Assembly (NCBI GenBank): GCA_013002475.1
Contig: JABDJM010000570.1
Location: 1 to 14,042, forward strand
From: Saprospiraceae bacterium
Lineage (GTDB): Bacteria > Bacteroidota > Bacteroidia > Chitinophagales > Saprospiraceae
Direction of reading: 5' to 3'
DNA length: 14,042 nucleotides
Positions 6,486-14,042 of the stretch are shown here, piece by piece. The translations under genes and the position numbers were made by a program. The stretch's first letter is position 1; each line of letters starts with the position of its first letter. The notes under the pieces were generated by a model. That model searched no databases. It had not been told where the DNA came from and saw only the letters and a program-made list of their open reading frames with translations.

Positions 6486-8696
6486 CTAGCGGATCAAGGC
6501 GATCACTCCTTCGGAGCTTTGCATAGGCTGCCGCGGAAGTTTATACTGAATGATATAAGGATAACTCCCGGCTATCAAGGCATTTCCCTCAAATCTGCCC
6601 TCCCAATTGTAAAATGGATCATCGGAAAAGAAGATCTGCCTACCCCAGCGGTCAAAAATCCGGAGCTGATATTCTTCTACTTGTTCAAGTCTCTGGCCCT
6701 TCGGACCCCAGAATTCATTCAGCCCGTCGCCATTTGGACTAAAGGCATTGGGCAGCCGCAGGCTGTTTACAGGCATCACGTCCACCTGTCTGTACAGCGT
6801 ATCATAGCATCCAAATGGATGCTGGACAACCAAACCAACCGTGTGGAGTCCGGTATCCCGAAATGTATATTGCGCCTCCTGCCCGTACAAAGGAACCCCG
6901 TCAGGAAATATCCAATCCCAGCCGGTGGCCCGGATCGAGGTTTCCTCGAGCTGAATAGTTGGATTATCTATGCTGAAGTCCATGGGGTATCCGATGTGAA
7001 AATCCGCGATGGGCAAAGAATCCACAAATATGATATTCGTGAAAGTGTCCGTGGCATAGCAGCCTATGGGACTTATGATCTCTACGGCTACTGTAAAGGT
7101 CCCGGGGACATCATAGTAATTTGCTGTGTTTAGCCCGCCACCAACTCCCCCATCACCAAAATCCCAATTCAGTGTGTAGGTATCATCAATTGGAAAGGAA
7201 GAGTTTTCAAACAATACGGTCGTCTCCGGGCAAATCTCGTCCTCGGACGGCTCCACGATCACGATTTCCGGTGCTGGTTGCCAGGCAATGCTCGCTGAGG
7301 ATTGTGCAACACAACCTATGGTATCAATGAACTCGAGAGAGATCTCTTTGACTCCTGCACTTTCATATTGTACTAGTGGAAATTTATCTTCTGAGCTAAA
7401 GCCATCGTCCAGGTCCCAGGAATATTCCAGGATCGGGAAGGCCGGGTTAGACAATGGGCTGATGTCCAAATATTGGACCGGGCCAACCTCACAAGTATCG
7501 TATACCGCAGATATTTCTGCTGTCAAAGGTGGCGTTGCTCTGATCACAAATTCCAGGGAATCCTTGCATTGGCTTCCCGGATTAAGGACCATGATCCCCG
7601 GATAATATCCATAATCTGGAAGAGTAAAACTTACGTTTCGACTATCAAATACGAAGTTCCCCGAGGGGGATTGGATCTCCCAGTAGTACTCATTTATGTT
7701 CGCTTCAATTTGCGATTGGTTGATGATACTTACATCCAAACCACCACAGAGATCAAAATATTTTTGGTTTAATGATGCATCTGGTTCCAAAGGAAGATCA
7801 GCATTGATGATCGGATTACAGGTTGTCACGTTAAACTGGAAGTCCCTTTGAGTTTGACTTAACAATACCCCATTTCGAAATTCAGATACACATACTCCAA
7901 CTACAAATTGCCCCTCAATGATCGGTGTCCCAGTGATGAGCCCCGTTGAATTGTTGATGGCTACCTGCGGAGAACCACCCAGGGGATTGGTTGGAGAATA
8001 AAAAGGAATTACAAAATTGACAAAACTATAGGGAGGGGGATTGTCCGGGTTTGGAGCCGGGTTATTTGGAGTTCCCCCAGTTTTTGGTGCACAAAAAGAA
8101 TATACAAGTTGATCTCCATCAGGATCGAAAGCACTGTGGTCAAACTGCAGGCTTTCACCTACACAAACTACTGGCGGAGGAAATTCGACAAACTCGGGAG
8201 AGTTGTTGCATACTGTCTGAGCAAACGGCGTTATCTCCAAATTGAAGGTCATGCCCTGAGCATCTGGATTCACTATGTTCGTGATCGTTGGATTTCGACA
8301 GCACCTCTGATAAACTATGTGGTATGAGTCCCCGCTAACGGGAAGGTCCAGTTCAAAGGTGTAAATCCCTCTCTGCACACAAACATTTGGAGGCGTTTCA
8401 GCACAAGGATTTGCCGCCTCAGGATCCAGTGTGCTGATTTCCGGGGCATCCAGGAAAACAACGTCCATTGGTTGGGCTGATCCATTGAAAATGGTCACTG
8501 AAGCCTGGGTAAAAGACCCTGGTGCAGAATCAAACTGAGCTCCCTGTGACTGACAATCCCGATACATGATCAGGGTGAAGGCATACTGACCAGTGCTTAG
8601 GCAGCGATAGGAGAAATCTCCTCCAATAATATGAGTGCCCTGAGCCTGAAAGGCAAAGAAAAATAACAGGACAATTACTGGAAATCGTTTTTCCAC
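6486..8696 (-). CDS. PKD-repeat secreted protein with T9SS type B sorting domain (paralog 1)
   Basis: The protein has 736 residues from a GTG start at 8696, which gives a signal peptide (1-20, cleaved before THIIGGD). Residues 21-170 are a Cys-rich module with YRDC (45-48), YHIVYQRCCRN (125-135) and CNNSP. Next is a cadherin/putative-Ig-like segment with DPDGDQLVYSF (191-201) and TGLITGTP (251-258) followed by GQFVVGVCVSEFRNG (262-276). Four PKD-like repeats follow; clear ones show YSWDLDDG (425-432), LNWDFGDGG (509-517) and WDWIFPDG (593-600), each ending in a Gly-Cys. The C-terminus has LPNAFSPNGDGLNEFW (648-663) and FDRWGRQIFF, the gliding-motility-associated type B sorting domain that directs T9SS export and cell-surface attachment. 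It is likely a surface or released adhesin-like protein. It lies 91 bp downstream of its paralog. Confidence 0.92.
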   Translation of the reverse strand: MEKRFPVIVLLFFFAFQAQGTHIIGGDFSYRCLSTGQYAFTLIMYRDCQSQGAQFDSAPGSFTQASVTIFNGSAQPMDVVFLDAPEISTLDPEAANPCAETPPNVCVQRGIYTFELDLPVSGDSYHIVYQRCCRNPTITNIVNPDAQGMTFNLEITPFAQTVCNNSPEFVEFPPPVVCVGESLQFDHSAFDPDGDQLVYSFCAPKTGGTPNNPAPNPDNPPPYSFVNFVIPFYSPTNPLGGSPQVAINNSTGLITGTPIIEGQFVVGVCVSEFRNGVLLSQTQRDFQFNVTTCNPIINADLPLEPDASLNQKYFDLCGGLDVSIINQSQIEANINEYYWEIQSPSGNFVFDSRNVSFTLPDYGYYPGIMVLNPGSQCKDSLEFVIRATPPLTAEISAVYDTCEVGPVQYLDISPLSNPAFPILEYSWDLDDGFSSEDKFPLVQYESAGVKEISLEFIDTIGCVAQSSASIAWQPAPEIVIVEPSEDEICPETTVLFENSSFPIDDTYTLNWDFGDGGVGGGLNTANYYDVPGTFTVAVEIISPIGCYATDTFTNIIFVDSLPIADFHIGYPMDFSIDNPTIQLEETSIRATGWDWIFPDGVPLYGQEAQYTFRDTGLHTVGLVVQHPFGCYDTLYRQVDVMPVNSLRLPNAFSPNGDGLNEFWGPKGQRLEQVEEYQLRIFDRWGRQIFFSDDPFYNWEGRFEGNALIAGSYPYIIQYKLPRQPMQSSEGVIALIR

Positions 8697-8787
8697 AGAT
8701 CAAAAGTATTCAATTCCAGGGATGTATTGTTGGTGAGATGTGCTGACAGTTGGCAAAATACGGTTTTCAGGGGGCAATTGCTATTCC

Positions 8788-11037
8788 CTACCTGACCAAG
8801 GCCACAACTCCTTCAAATCTTCGGGTAATACCACGGGGTCCAAACACGTCAGCTACAAAGGCATATACGCCTTCCGGAGAATCCCGACCAACATTTAGCT
8901 TTTTCCCATTCCAGCCTTCCTCGGGATTTTTAGTTTCAAAAACAAGTTCACCCCAACGGTTATAAATAGCCATCCTGAAGGAAAGGACATTCTTTTGATA
9001 ACCTTTTCCCAAAAAGAATTCATTCAATCCATCACCGTTGGGACTGAAGGCATTTGGAAAGTTGAAGTTGAAAAAAGGAACTACATCTATGAGTCTTTGA
9101 AGGGTATCCTGACAACCCTGCGAGTGCTCCACAATTTGAGTGATCACCTGCAAGCCAGTATCCTGAAAAGTATAAACAGGATTTTGGTTGAAGGAAGTAG
9201 ATTCATTGCTGAAATCCCAACTATAAAAATCTGCATCAACCGACTCATCAAAAAACTCAACTGTGGAATTTTGTTCAGTTACAAAGTTTGGCGTAAAAGT
9301 AAATCCAGCTTCAGGAGTGGGCCTCATTTTTATTAGGTCTGCCCAGGAGGCTGACGTATTGCATCCTAAGGGGGAAGTTATCTCTACAAACAAGGAAAAG
9401 TCTCCCACCTCTTCATACAAATGAACTGGGCTTATGTCTGTGCTGAAATTTCCATCGCCCAAATCCCAAAGTATATCATAGCTCTCATCAATCGGAAAAG
9501 AGAGGTTGTCTATAAGTACTTCCTGAGGGGCGCAAGCTTCAAGTGCTGAAGGGTCAATCACCACCAGCGCGGGAACTGGATAATAATTTATGGTTTGCAT
9601 AAAGGTATCCATGCAGCCGTTATTATCCGTAATGATCAAACTTATCTCATGGTCACCCGGGATCATATACTCATGAACAGGGCTTTCCATCATACTTTGA
9701 GTCCCATCTCCAAAATCCCATAAATACCCATCTATCTGCTGGGCTTCCGTGTATGAAAAGTTGGTAAAAGTTGTGGGCCCTGCTACGCAGGTATCATAGG
9801 CAAAAGAAAACTCGGAAAACAGATCAGGGTATACATCAATCTTCACGTAGGCACTGTCATTACAGTTGTTTTCCCCAAAGAGATATAAATAGCCCTCGTA
9901 TGTTCCATAATCCGGAAAACTGACAGATGGAGACCATTCCGTAAAAGCTTCCTGTAAGCCATCTCCATCAGAGTCGAGTGTCCAGGAAAAGTCTTCGATC
10001 TTTGATTGTTGAAAAGAGAGATTATTTATGGTTACATCTGTCTCGCCACAATAGGTCAGAAAAATGGTATCCCCAACCTGGGTCCCATTTTGAAGATAGG
10101 CTTGGACAAAGGGAACGCATTCATCCACATTAAATTGAAAATCTCTCAGGGTACGACTCAATAAGACACCGTTTCGGTATTCCTCTACACAAACACCTAC
10201 AACATATTGGCCCACAAATTCAGGGGTTCCAGTAATCAGGCCTGTAGAAGAGCTAATGCTGATCTGTGGACTTCCACCCATCGGATTCGTTTCTGAAAAA
10301 GTGGGAATCTTAAAAGCCACCGGATCAAAGGGTGGCGGACATGCAGGATTGGGCTGTACACCATCACAGGCACTGGCATCGCCCACGGGCGGTGGCGGAT
10401 CAACTCCGGAAAGACCTCCTCCATCAAGGGGATTGCAGAAACGATAGATCAATTGATCACCCTCAACGTCAACAGCAGAATGGTCATAAACGAGGGGTTG
10501 CTGGGCACACACCAAAGCAGGAGGGTATTCGGTAAAAACCGGACTGTTATTACAAACTTGCTGAGCCGCGGGCAACAATTCAATGGTATAGGTCGCACCT
10601 GTGGAAAATGGGTTAACAATATTTGTGATCGTATTATTTCTACAGCATCGTTGGTAAACTATATGATAACTGGAGGCGGAGATCGGAAGATTGATCGTAA
10701 AAGTATAGCTGTTTCTTTCCACACAGAGATTACTCGTCTCCTGGCAATCATTTTCAGGAATAGGGATCAATACATCCGGACCGTCCTTGGGAATATTCAG
10801 AGATTCTACCAAAGAATAAAATGGGCCTGACCCCTCAAAAATGGTAAAAACCGCAGGATCATCGAATTGGGCACCATCCGCACCACAATCTCTATAGATC
10901 GTAAACAAAAAAGTATAGTTGCCAGGGGCGTTACACTTGTAAGAAATATCGCCACCGATAATATGACGGGCCTCCCCATTTGGGATCATGACGATCCACA
11001 AGCCAATAATGACCACTATTTTCTGGAAATACTTCAA
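8788..11037 (-). CDS. PKD-repeat secreted protein with T9SS type B sorting domain (paralog 2)
   Basis: The architecture matches the downstream paralog: signal peptide, Cys-rich module starting RHIIGGD, YHIVYQRCCRN (124-134), cadherin/Ig-like segment with GDQLIYRFC and TGLITGTP, PKD-like repeats (LWDFGDG 439-445, LWDLGDG 523-529, YSWDFSN 605-611) and a T9SS type B domain with PNAFSPNGDGLNEFF (661-675). I chose the TTG at 11037 (749 residues) because the next 23 residues then form a normal signal peptide (KYFQK, hydrophobic core, NGEA). The frame continues up to an ATG at 11247, but that adds 70 residues ahead of the signal peptide and overlaps the divergent gene at 11220. A TTG at 11070 is another option. 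An insert at about 203-236, rich in Pro/Gly with two extra Cys, is longer than in paralog 1. DSDGDGLQE (355-363) resembles a calcium-binding loop. Probable function: surface adhesin or matrix protein, inferred. Confidence 0.9.
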   Translation of the reverse strand: MKYFQKIVVIIGLWIVMIPNGEARHIIGGDISYKCNAPGNYTFLFTIYRDCGADGAQFDDPAVFTIFEGSGPFYSLVESLNIPKDGPDVLIPIPENDCQETSNLCVERNSYTFTINLPISASSYHIVYQRCCRNNTITNIVNPFSTGATYTIELLPAAQQVCNNSPVFTEYPPALVCAQQPLVYDHSAVDVEGDQLIYRFCNPLDGGGLSGVDPPPPVGDASACDGVQPNPACPPPFDPVAFKIPTFSETNPMGGSPQISISSSTGLITGTPEFVGQYVVGVCVEEYRNGVLLSRTLRDFQFNVDECVPFVQAYLQNGTQVGDTIFLTYCGETDVTINNLSFQQSKIEDFSWTLDSDGDGLQEAFTEWSPSVSFPDYGTYEGYLYLFGENNCNDSAYVKIDVYPDLFSEFSFAYDTCVAGPTTFTNFSYTEAQQIDGYLWDFGDGTQSMMESPVHEYMIPGDHEISLIITDNNGCMDTFMQTINYYPVPALVVIDPSALEACAPQEVLIDNLSFPIDESYDILWDLGDGNFSTDISPVHLYEEVGDFSLFVEITSPLGCNTSASWADLIKMRPTPEAGFTFTPNFVTEQNSTVEFFDESVDADFYSWDFSNESTSFNQNPVYTFQDTGLQVITQIVEHSQGCQDTLQRLIDVVPFFNFNFPNAFSPNGDGLNEFFLGKGYQKNVLSFRMAIYNRWGELVFETKNPEEGWNGKKLNVGRDSPEGVYAFVADVFGPRGITRRFEGVVALVR

Positions 11038-11085
11038 ATCCTTTTTTCGTTGAAATCTAGAGAACAAGGAGAAAATTGAATTTTT

Positions 11086-11114
11086 TTGGTCCCTTTTGCG
11101 TTTTTTATCCTTTG
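11086..11114 (+). promoter_or_regulatory. Candidate promoter for the tsaC-GH36 unit
   Basis: TTG at 11086-11088 is followed after 17 bp by TATCCTTTG at 11106-11114. This resembles the Bacteroidota TTTG / TAnnTTTG pair, but with one extra base inside the -7 box. It would give a leader of roughly 100 nt. It overlaps the 5' region of the divergent paralog gene if that gene starts upstream of 11037. Confidence 0.3.
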
Positions 11115-11174
11115 CAGTAAATATAATTGCTATTTCCTCCAATTTAGTATCTATTCGGGAGGGATAATGACACA

Positions 11175-11190
11175 TGGAAAACATTTTCCA
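11175..11190. repeat. Perfect inverted repeat in divergent promoter region
   Basis: TGGAAAA (11175-11181), a 2-nt CA spacer and TTTTCCA (11184-11190) form a perfect 7-bp palindrome, 29 bp upstream of the tsaC start and between two divergent genes. The size and position fit an operator for a dimeric regulator. A repeat this short can also occur by chance. Confidence 0.4.
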
Positions 11191-11219
11191 ATTGACATAG
11201 ATTAAGCGAACGATTAACC

Positions 11220-11822
11220 ATGATGAATAAACAGCCTGCTGGGACAACCAGGGATTCCTGGGAAACCATAGTAGAAAAAGCCAGAATAACTCTTGAAACT
11301 AATGGCATAATACTTTATCCAACTGATACAATTTGGGGACTGGGAGGAGATGCCACCGACCCAAAAGTGATCCGGAAGATATTCAAACTCAAGGAGCGGG
11401 CAGAGGATAAACCATTCGTTCTTTTGGTCTCTGATCTGGAGATGCTGGTAAATTATGCTGGCAAAGTCCATCCGAAAATCGACCGTCTCCTCCAATTCCA
11501 TGAAAGACCGTTAACAGTCGTTTATCCTCAATCTGAAGGACTCCCCTCTCTTGCCACAGGGGAAAATGGATCGGTGGCCATCCGGATCGTCAAGGATGAT
11601 TTTTGCAGTGAGTTGATTCGCGTATTTGGTAAGCCAATTATTTCCACCTCTGCTAACGTGAGTGACCAACCTTTTCCAAAGAATTTTGGTGAGATCAGCT
11701 CCACGATTTTGTCTGGTGTAGATTATATCGTACCCCTGCGCCAAACGGACAAGGAATTAGGTGAGCCTTCGGTAATTGTTTCCCTATCTCCTAAGGGAGA
11801 ACTTGTTTTTCTCAGGAGCTAA
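11220..11822 (+). CDS. tsaC: L-threonylcarbamoyladenylate synthase, TsaC/YrdC type
   Basis: The protein has 200 residues and consists of a YrdC domain only, without the C-terminal Sua5 domain. It makes threonylcarbamoyl-AMP from threonine, bicarbonate and ATP, the first step of the t6A modification at position 37 of tRNAs reading ANN codons; it acts in the cytoplasm. Family motifs are YPTDTIWGLGGDA (33-45), the basic KLKER (57-61), KPFVLLV (64-70), ERPLTVV (95-101), VAIRIVKD (119-126) and STSANVS (142-148). The tail EPSVIVSL (182-189) is the usual end of the domain. ATG codons at 11220 and 11223 are both usable. The GH36-like gene follows 32 bp downstream on the same strand, so they may share a transcript with no obvious functional link. 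Confidence 0.94.
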   Translation: MMNKQPAGTTRDSWETIVEKARITLETNGIILYPTDTIWGLGGDATDPKVIRKIFKLKERAEDKPFVLLVSDLEMLVNYAGKVHPKIDRLLQFHERPLTVVYPQSEGLPSLATGENGSVAIRIVKDDFCSELIRVFGKPIISTSANVSDQPFPKNFGEISSTILSGVDYIVPLRQTDKELGEPSVIVSLSPKGELVFLRS

Positions 11823-11854
11823 TTTTCATTTGCTATTTTTCCGAAACTTTTCTT

Positions 11855-13582
11855 GTGTTTCATTTACAATCCTGTACTCTTTCCTGGGAAAACAAACTGA
11901 TCAAGATCCCTCTTGGCAAGAAGACTTTCCTCGATGAAGCCTATCTGGAATTCACCAGAACCGCAGGAAGCTTTGGAAACCGATATCAGCTAATGATCCA
12001 TCCCAAAAGGGATATCATCCTGGATGAGGTAAAGGTGATCTTTCATGAACCCTTCCCACCAGGGTCAAAAGTTTTTTGCAATGGTTATCAAAGCTGGTCC
12101 GAAAGTAGAGAACTACCCCTGACTGCTAAACCAAAACGACTTAGGAAAATCGCACGACCATTTTTTAAATTTTATGGCGATGAAAACATTGGCCTGGTTA
12201 AAGAAAACGCCCAGGCACAAAGATCCTGGACCTATGGGTTTGTAAGAGGTGAAAAAGGAATCCGATTTTTGGGTTCATTAAAAGAAGACAGTGGTTTCAC
12301 ATTGATTGAATATTTCCCAGAGCGACAGCAGATATCTGCAAGAGTGGATTGCTCCGGTTATCTGATGCAGCACAGTTTTCCAATACTTGATCTTTGGGTG
12401 GCCGAGGGTGATGACAGATCCGTTTTTGAAGAGTACTTTTCAATTGCGCACAACAAACCACCTAAGCCAAAAAAAATCCTCGGCTGGACAAGTTGGTACC
12501 AATACTTCAGGAATATAAATGAGGATCTTCTAAGCAAGAATTTAGATCAGATCTCCAAGCATAAACTTCCTTTTGAAATCTTTCAAATTGATGATGGATT
12601 TCAAAAGGAAACTGGCGATTGGCTTGATGTTGACAAGAAAAAATTTCCCGGCGGGATGAGGGCCATGTCTAAAAAGATATCCGCTGCTGGTATGACTCCT
12701 GGGATTTGGATATCGCCGTTTGTTGCCTCAAAGAACTCCAACATTGCCCGACAACATCCTGAGTGGTTACTTCGGGACCATAAGGGGAAACCCCTGAAGG
12801 TTGGATACAATCTCTTATGGGGTGGCTGGTACTATGGATTAAACTTTTATGAGCCTTCTTTCCAGCAGCATTTGATAGGAGTATTGGTAACCATGGCTGA
12901 CAAATGGAAATACGATCTTTTTAAGATTGACTTTTTATTTGCTGCTGCTCTCAGACCTCCAAAGAACAAAACATCAGGGCAGGTAATGACGGAGGTGATG
13001 ACTTTTCTCAGACATACACTGGGTGAGAAAAAAATTCTAGGCTGCGGCGTGCCGCTTGGAGCTGCATTCGGCAAGGTGGACTACTGCAGGATCGGAGCTG
13101 ATATTCATACTAAGTGGGAGCACAGGTTGCTTCATGGTCTTCGAAAAAAGGAGCGCGTAAGCTGCCGGGCAGCTCTCAGATCTGTTTTTTCCAGATGGCA
13201 ATTGAATGGATTGGCTTTTGGCAATGATCCTGATGTTTTTATCCTTCGGGACCAGGGAAACTCCCTATCCAAAAATCAAAAGAACAGTATCCTTCTGGCC
13301 AATGCGTTATTTGGCTCTCTTCTATTCACCTCGGATACCCCGGATCAATGGTCTGAGGATCAATTGGCTCAAGTGAAAAACTTGCCAAAAATGATCAACT
13401 CATCTGTGCGTGAAGTAATTGAATCACAGCCTGACCGCTACCATGTAATTTTTAAATTGGAAGACCAGGAGATGGATGCCTTCTTCAATTTGACCGGGAG
13501 CAAGTGGTCCTTTCAGGAAGGGGAAAAGGAGATCTCACTTGAACCTTTTGAATCTCGGGTTTTACCGGATCAGTTATCCTGA
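11855..13582 (+). CDS. GH36-type alpha-galactosidase-like glycoside hydrolase
   Basis: The protein has 575 residues from a GTG at 11855; the next in-frame ATG would remove 46 residues of the beta domain. Residues 1-200 form the N-terminal beta-sandwich, with the family's NGYQSWSES (76-84). The barrel starts with LGWTSWYQYF (209-218) and contains QIDDGFQ (244-250), GIWISPFV (283-290), KIDF (357-360) with the likely nucleophile Asp359, and CRIGADI (411-417) with the likely acid/base Asp416. The spacing of these two Asp is normal for GH36. Members hydrolyse alpha-galactosides such as raffinose or melibiose, though other activities exist. There is no signal peptide, so it should be cytoplasmic. 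It is shorter than the roughly 700 residues of classical members, mostly in the beta domains. Its stop overlaps the convergent S41 gene by 13 bp. Confidence 0.88.
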   Translation: MFHLQSCTLSWENKLIKIPLGKKTFLDEAYLEFTRTAGSFGNRYQLMIHPKRDIILDEVKVIFHEPFPPGSKVFCNGYQSWSESRELPLTAKPKRLRKIARPFFKFYGDENIGLVKENAQAQRSWTYGFVRGEKGIRFLGSLKEDSGFTLIEYFPERQQISARVDCSGYLMQHSFPILDLWVAEGDDRSVFEEYFSIAHNKPPKPKKILGWTSWYQYFRNINEDLLSKNLDQISKHKLPFEIFQIDDGFQKETGDWLDVDKKKFPGGMRAMSKKISAAGMTPGIWISPFVASKNSNIARQHPEWLLRDHKGKPLKVGYNLLWGGWYYGLNFYEPSFQQHLIGVLVTMADKWKYDLFKIDFLFAAALRPPKNKTSGQVMTEVMTFLRHTLGEKKILGCGVPLGAAFGKVDYCRIGADIHTKWEHRLLHGLRKKERVSCRAALRSVFSRWQLNGLAFGNDPDVFILRDQGNSLSKNQKNSILLANALFGSLLFTSDTPDQWSEDQLAQVKNLPKMINSSVREVIESQPDRYHVIFKLEDQEMDAFFNLTGSKWSFQEGEKEISLEPFESRVLPDQLS

Positions 13583-13969
13583 GCGATCGGTACTTTTTCT
13601 TTTACAAGCTGTAAAGCTTTTTGGACCATGGGATCCTCTGCCTGAACAACTGAATGAAACCCATTATCGCCAAAAAGAAGCAAACCATACCTCGCTTTCA
13701 AACGAAGGCGAAGCGAGAGTTCTGCATCTGCATCAGGAATTTCAACAGATGTGTTTTTATTTTCTTTCACATAGGATACAAAACGCTCGAAGTCGGAATC
13801 TGGAATCTGGTATGACTGAATAAACCCTGCACTATCCAGGGTTTCAAAAAACTCTTTCCGCTGATGGAAATCCCTGAACCCAAACTCAGATATATAGGGC
13901 AGGTAACTTAAATAGCCCGGATCATAGTTTGAAGAATCAAATGAAACAAAGTAGTCCGGATCGATCCCT
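13570..13969 (-). CDS. C-terminal part of an S41 (CtpA/Prc-like) peptidase, cut by poly-G artefact
   Basis: The minus-strand frame gives 132 residues ending in TGA at 13572-13570. It opens with GIDPDYFVSFDSS, like the GGIxPDxFVxxDT segment after the catalytic core of Bacteroidota S41 peptidases. It continues with LPYISEFGFRDFHQRKEF, FERFVSYVKEN and LKARYGLLLFGDNGFHSVVQ, and ends with EDPMVQKALQLV, a common S41 tail. The catalytic Ser/Lys and the PDZ domain would lie upstream and are missing. Before this point the frame reads only proline codons from the poly-G run, so real coding sequence stops at about 13969. These are periplasmic or exported processing proteases. Only the tail is visible, so the family call is good but not certain. 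A GTG at 13770 is only an internal codon. Confidence 0.68.

Positions 13970-14042
<73 letters not shown>

Noticed and set aside
6519..7133. A 204-codon open frame on the plus strand, opposite paralog 1
   Set aside because: It is wholly antisense to a well-supported coding region, shows no family motif, signal peptide or start signal, and reads as low-quality protein; it is a shadow frame.
8701..8708. TACTTTTG on the minus strand, a perfect TAnnTTTG match before paralog 1
   Set aside because: It ends only 4 bp before the GTG start, so transcription would begin inside the coding region; no -33 element is seen. Cotranscription with paralog 2 is likelier.

Overview
The window looks like a chromosomal segment from a member of the Bacteroidota, possibly a Saprospiria- or Cytophagia-like marine or environmental lineage; the lower rank is a guess. 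The evidence is two large PKD-rich proteins ending in a type B (gliding-motility-associated, CHU_C-type) sorting domain of the type IX secretion system, a GWxTD-like protein, a bacillopeptidase F-like subtilase, near absence of Shine-Dalgarno sequences, and a TAnnTTTG promoter element upstream of rplS. The right end is a run of 73 G, which looks like a sequencing or assembly artefact at a contig end.

Layout, left to right. (1) Positions 1-2365, minus strand: an exported S8 peptidase with an intact catalytic triad, cut by the left edge. (2) 2450-2710, plus strand: a small membrane-anchored protein with an anti-sigma-type zinc-finger motif; its stop codon overlaps that of the convergent GWxTD-like gene. 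(3) 2707-5930, minus strand: a membrane metallophosphoesterase, a small lipocalin-like lipoprotein and the GWxTD-like protein, read in that order and possibly cotranscribed. (4) 6010-6444, minus strand: rplS (ribosomal protein L19) as its own unit, with a recognisable promoter and intrinsic terminator. (5) 6486-11037, minus strand: two tandem paralogous secreted proteins sharing a Cys-rich N-terminal module, an Ig/cadherin-like segment, PKD-like repeats and a T9SS type B C-terminal domain. (6) 11220-13582, plus strand: a TsaC/YrdC-type threonylcarbamoyl-AMP synthase followed 32 bp later by a cytoplasmic GH36-type alpha-galactosidase-like enzyme. (7) 13570-13969, minus strand: the C-terminal 132 residues of an S41 (CtpA-like) peptidase, convergent with and overlapping the GH36 gene, then lost in poly-G.

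How the genes fit together: housekeeping genes (rplS, tsaC) are interspersed with cell-surface and secretion genes. The subtilase and the two PKD proteins are likely T9SS cargo; the lipoprotein, metallophosphoesterase and S41 peptidase are envelope proteins. There is no sign of a mobile element, phage, CRISPR array, toxin-antitoxin or defence island, and all complete reading frames are intact. The items most worth a second look are the tandem paralogs with their shared Cys-rich N-terminal module, the orphan zinc-finger membrane protein, and the degenerate GWxTD motif. I found no convincing wholly new multi-gene system.
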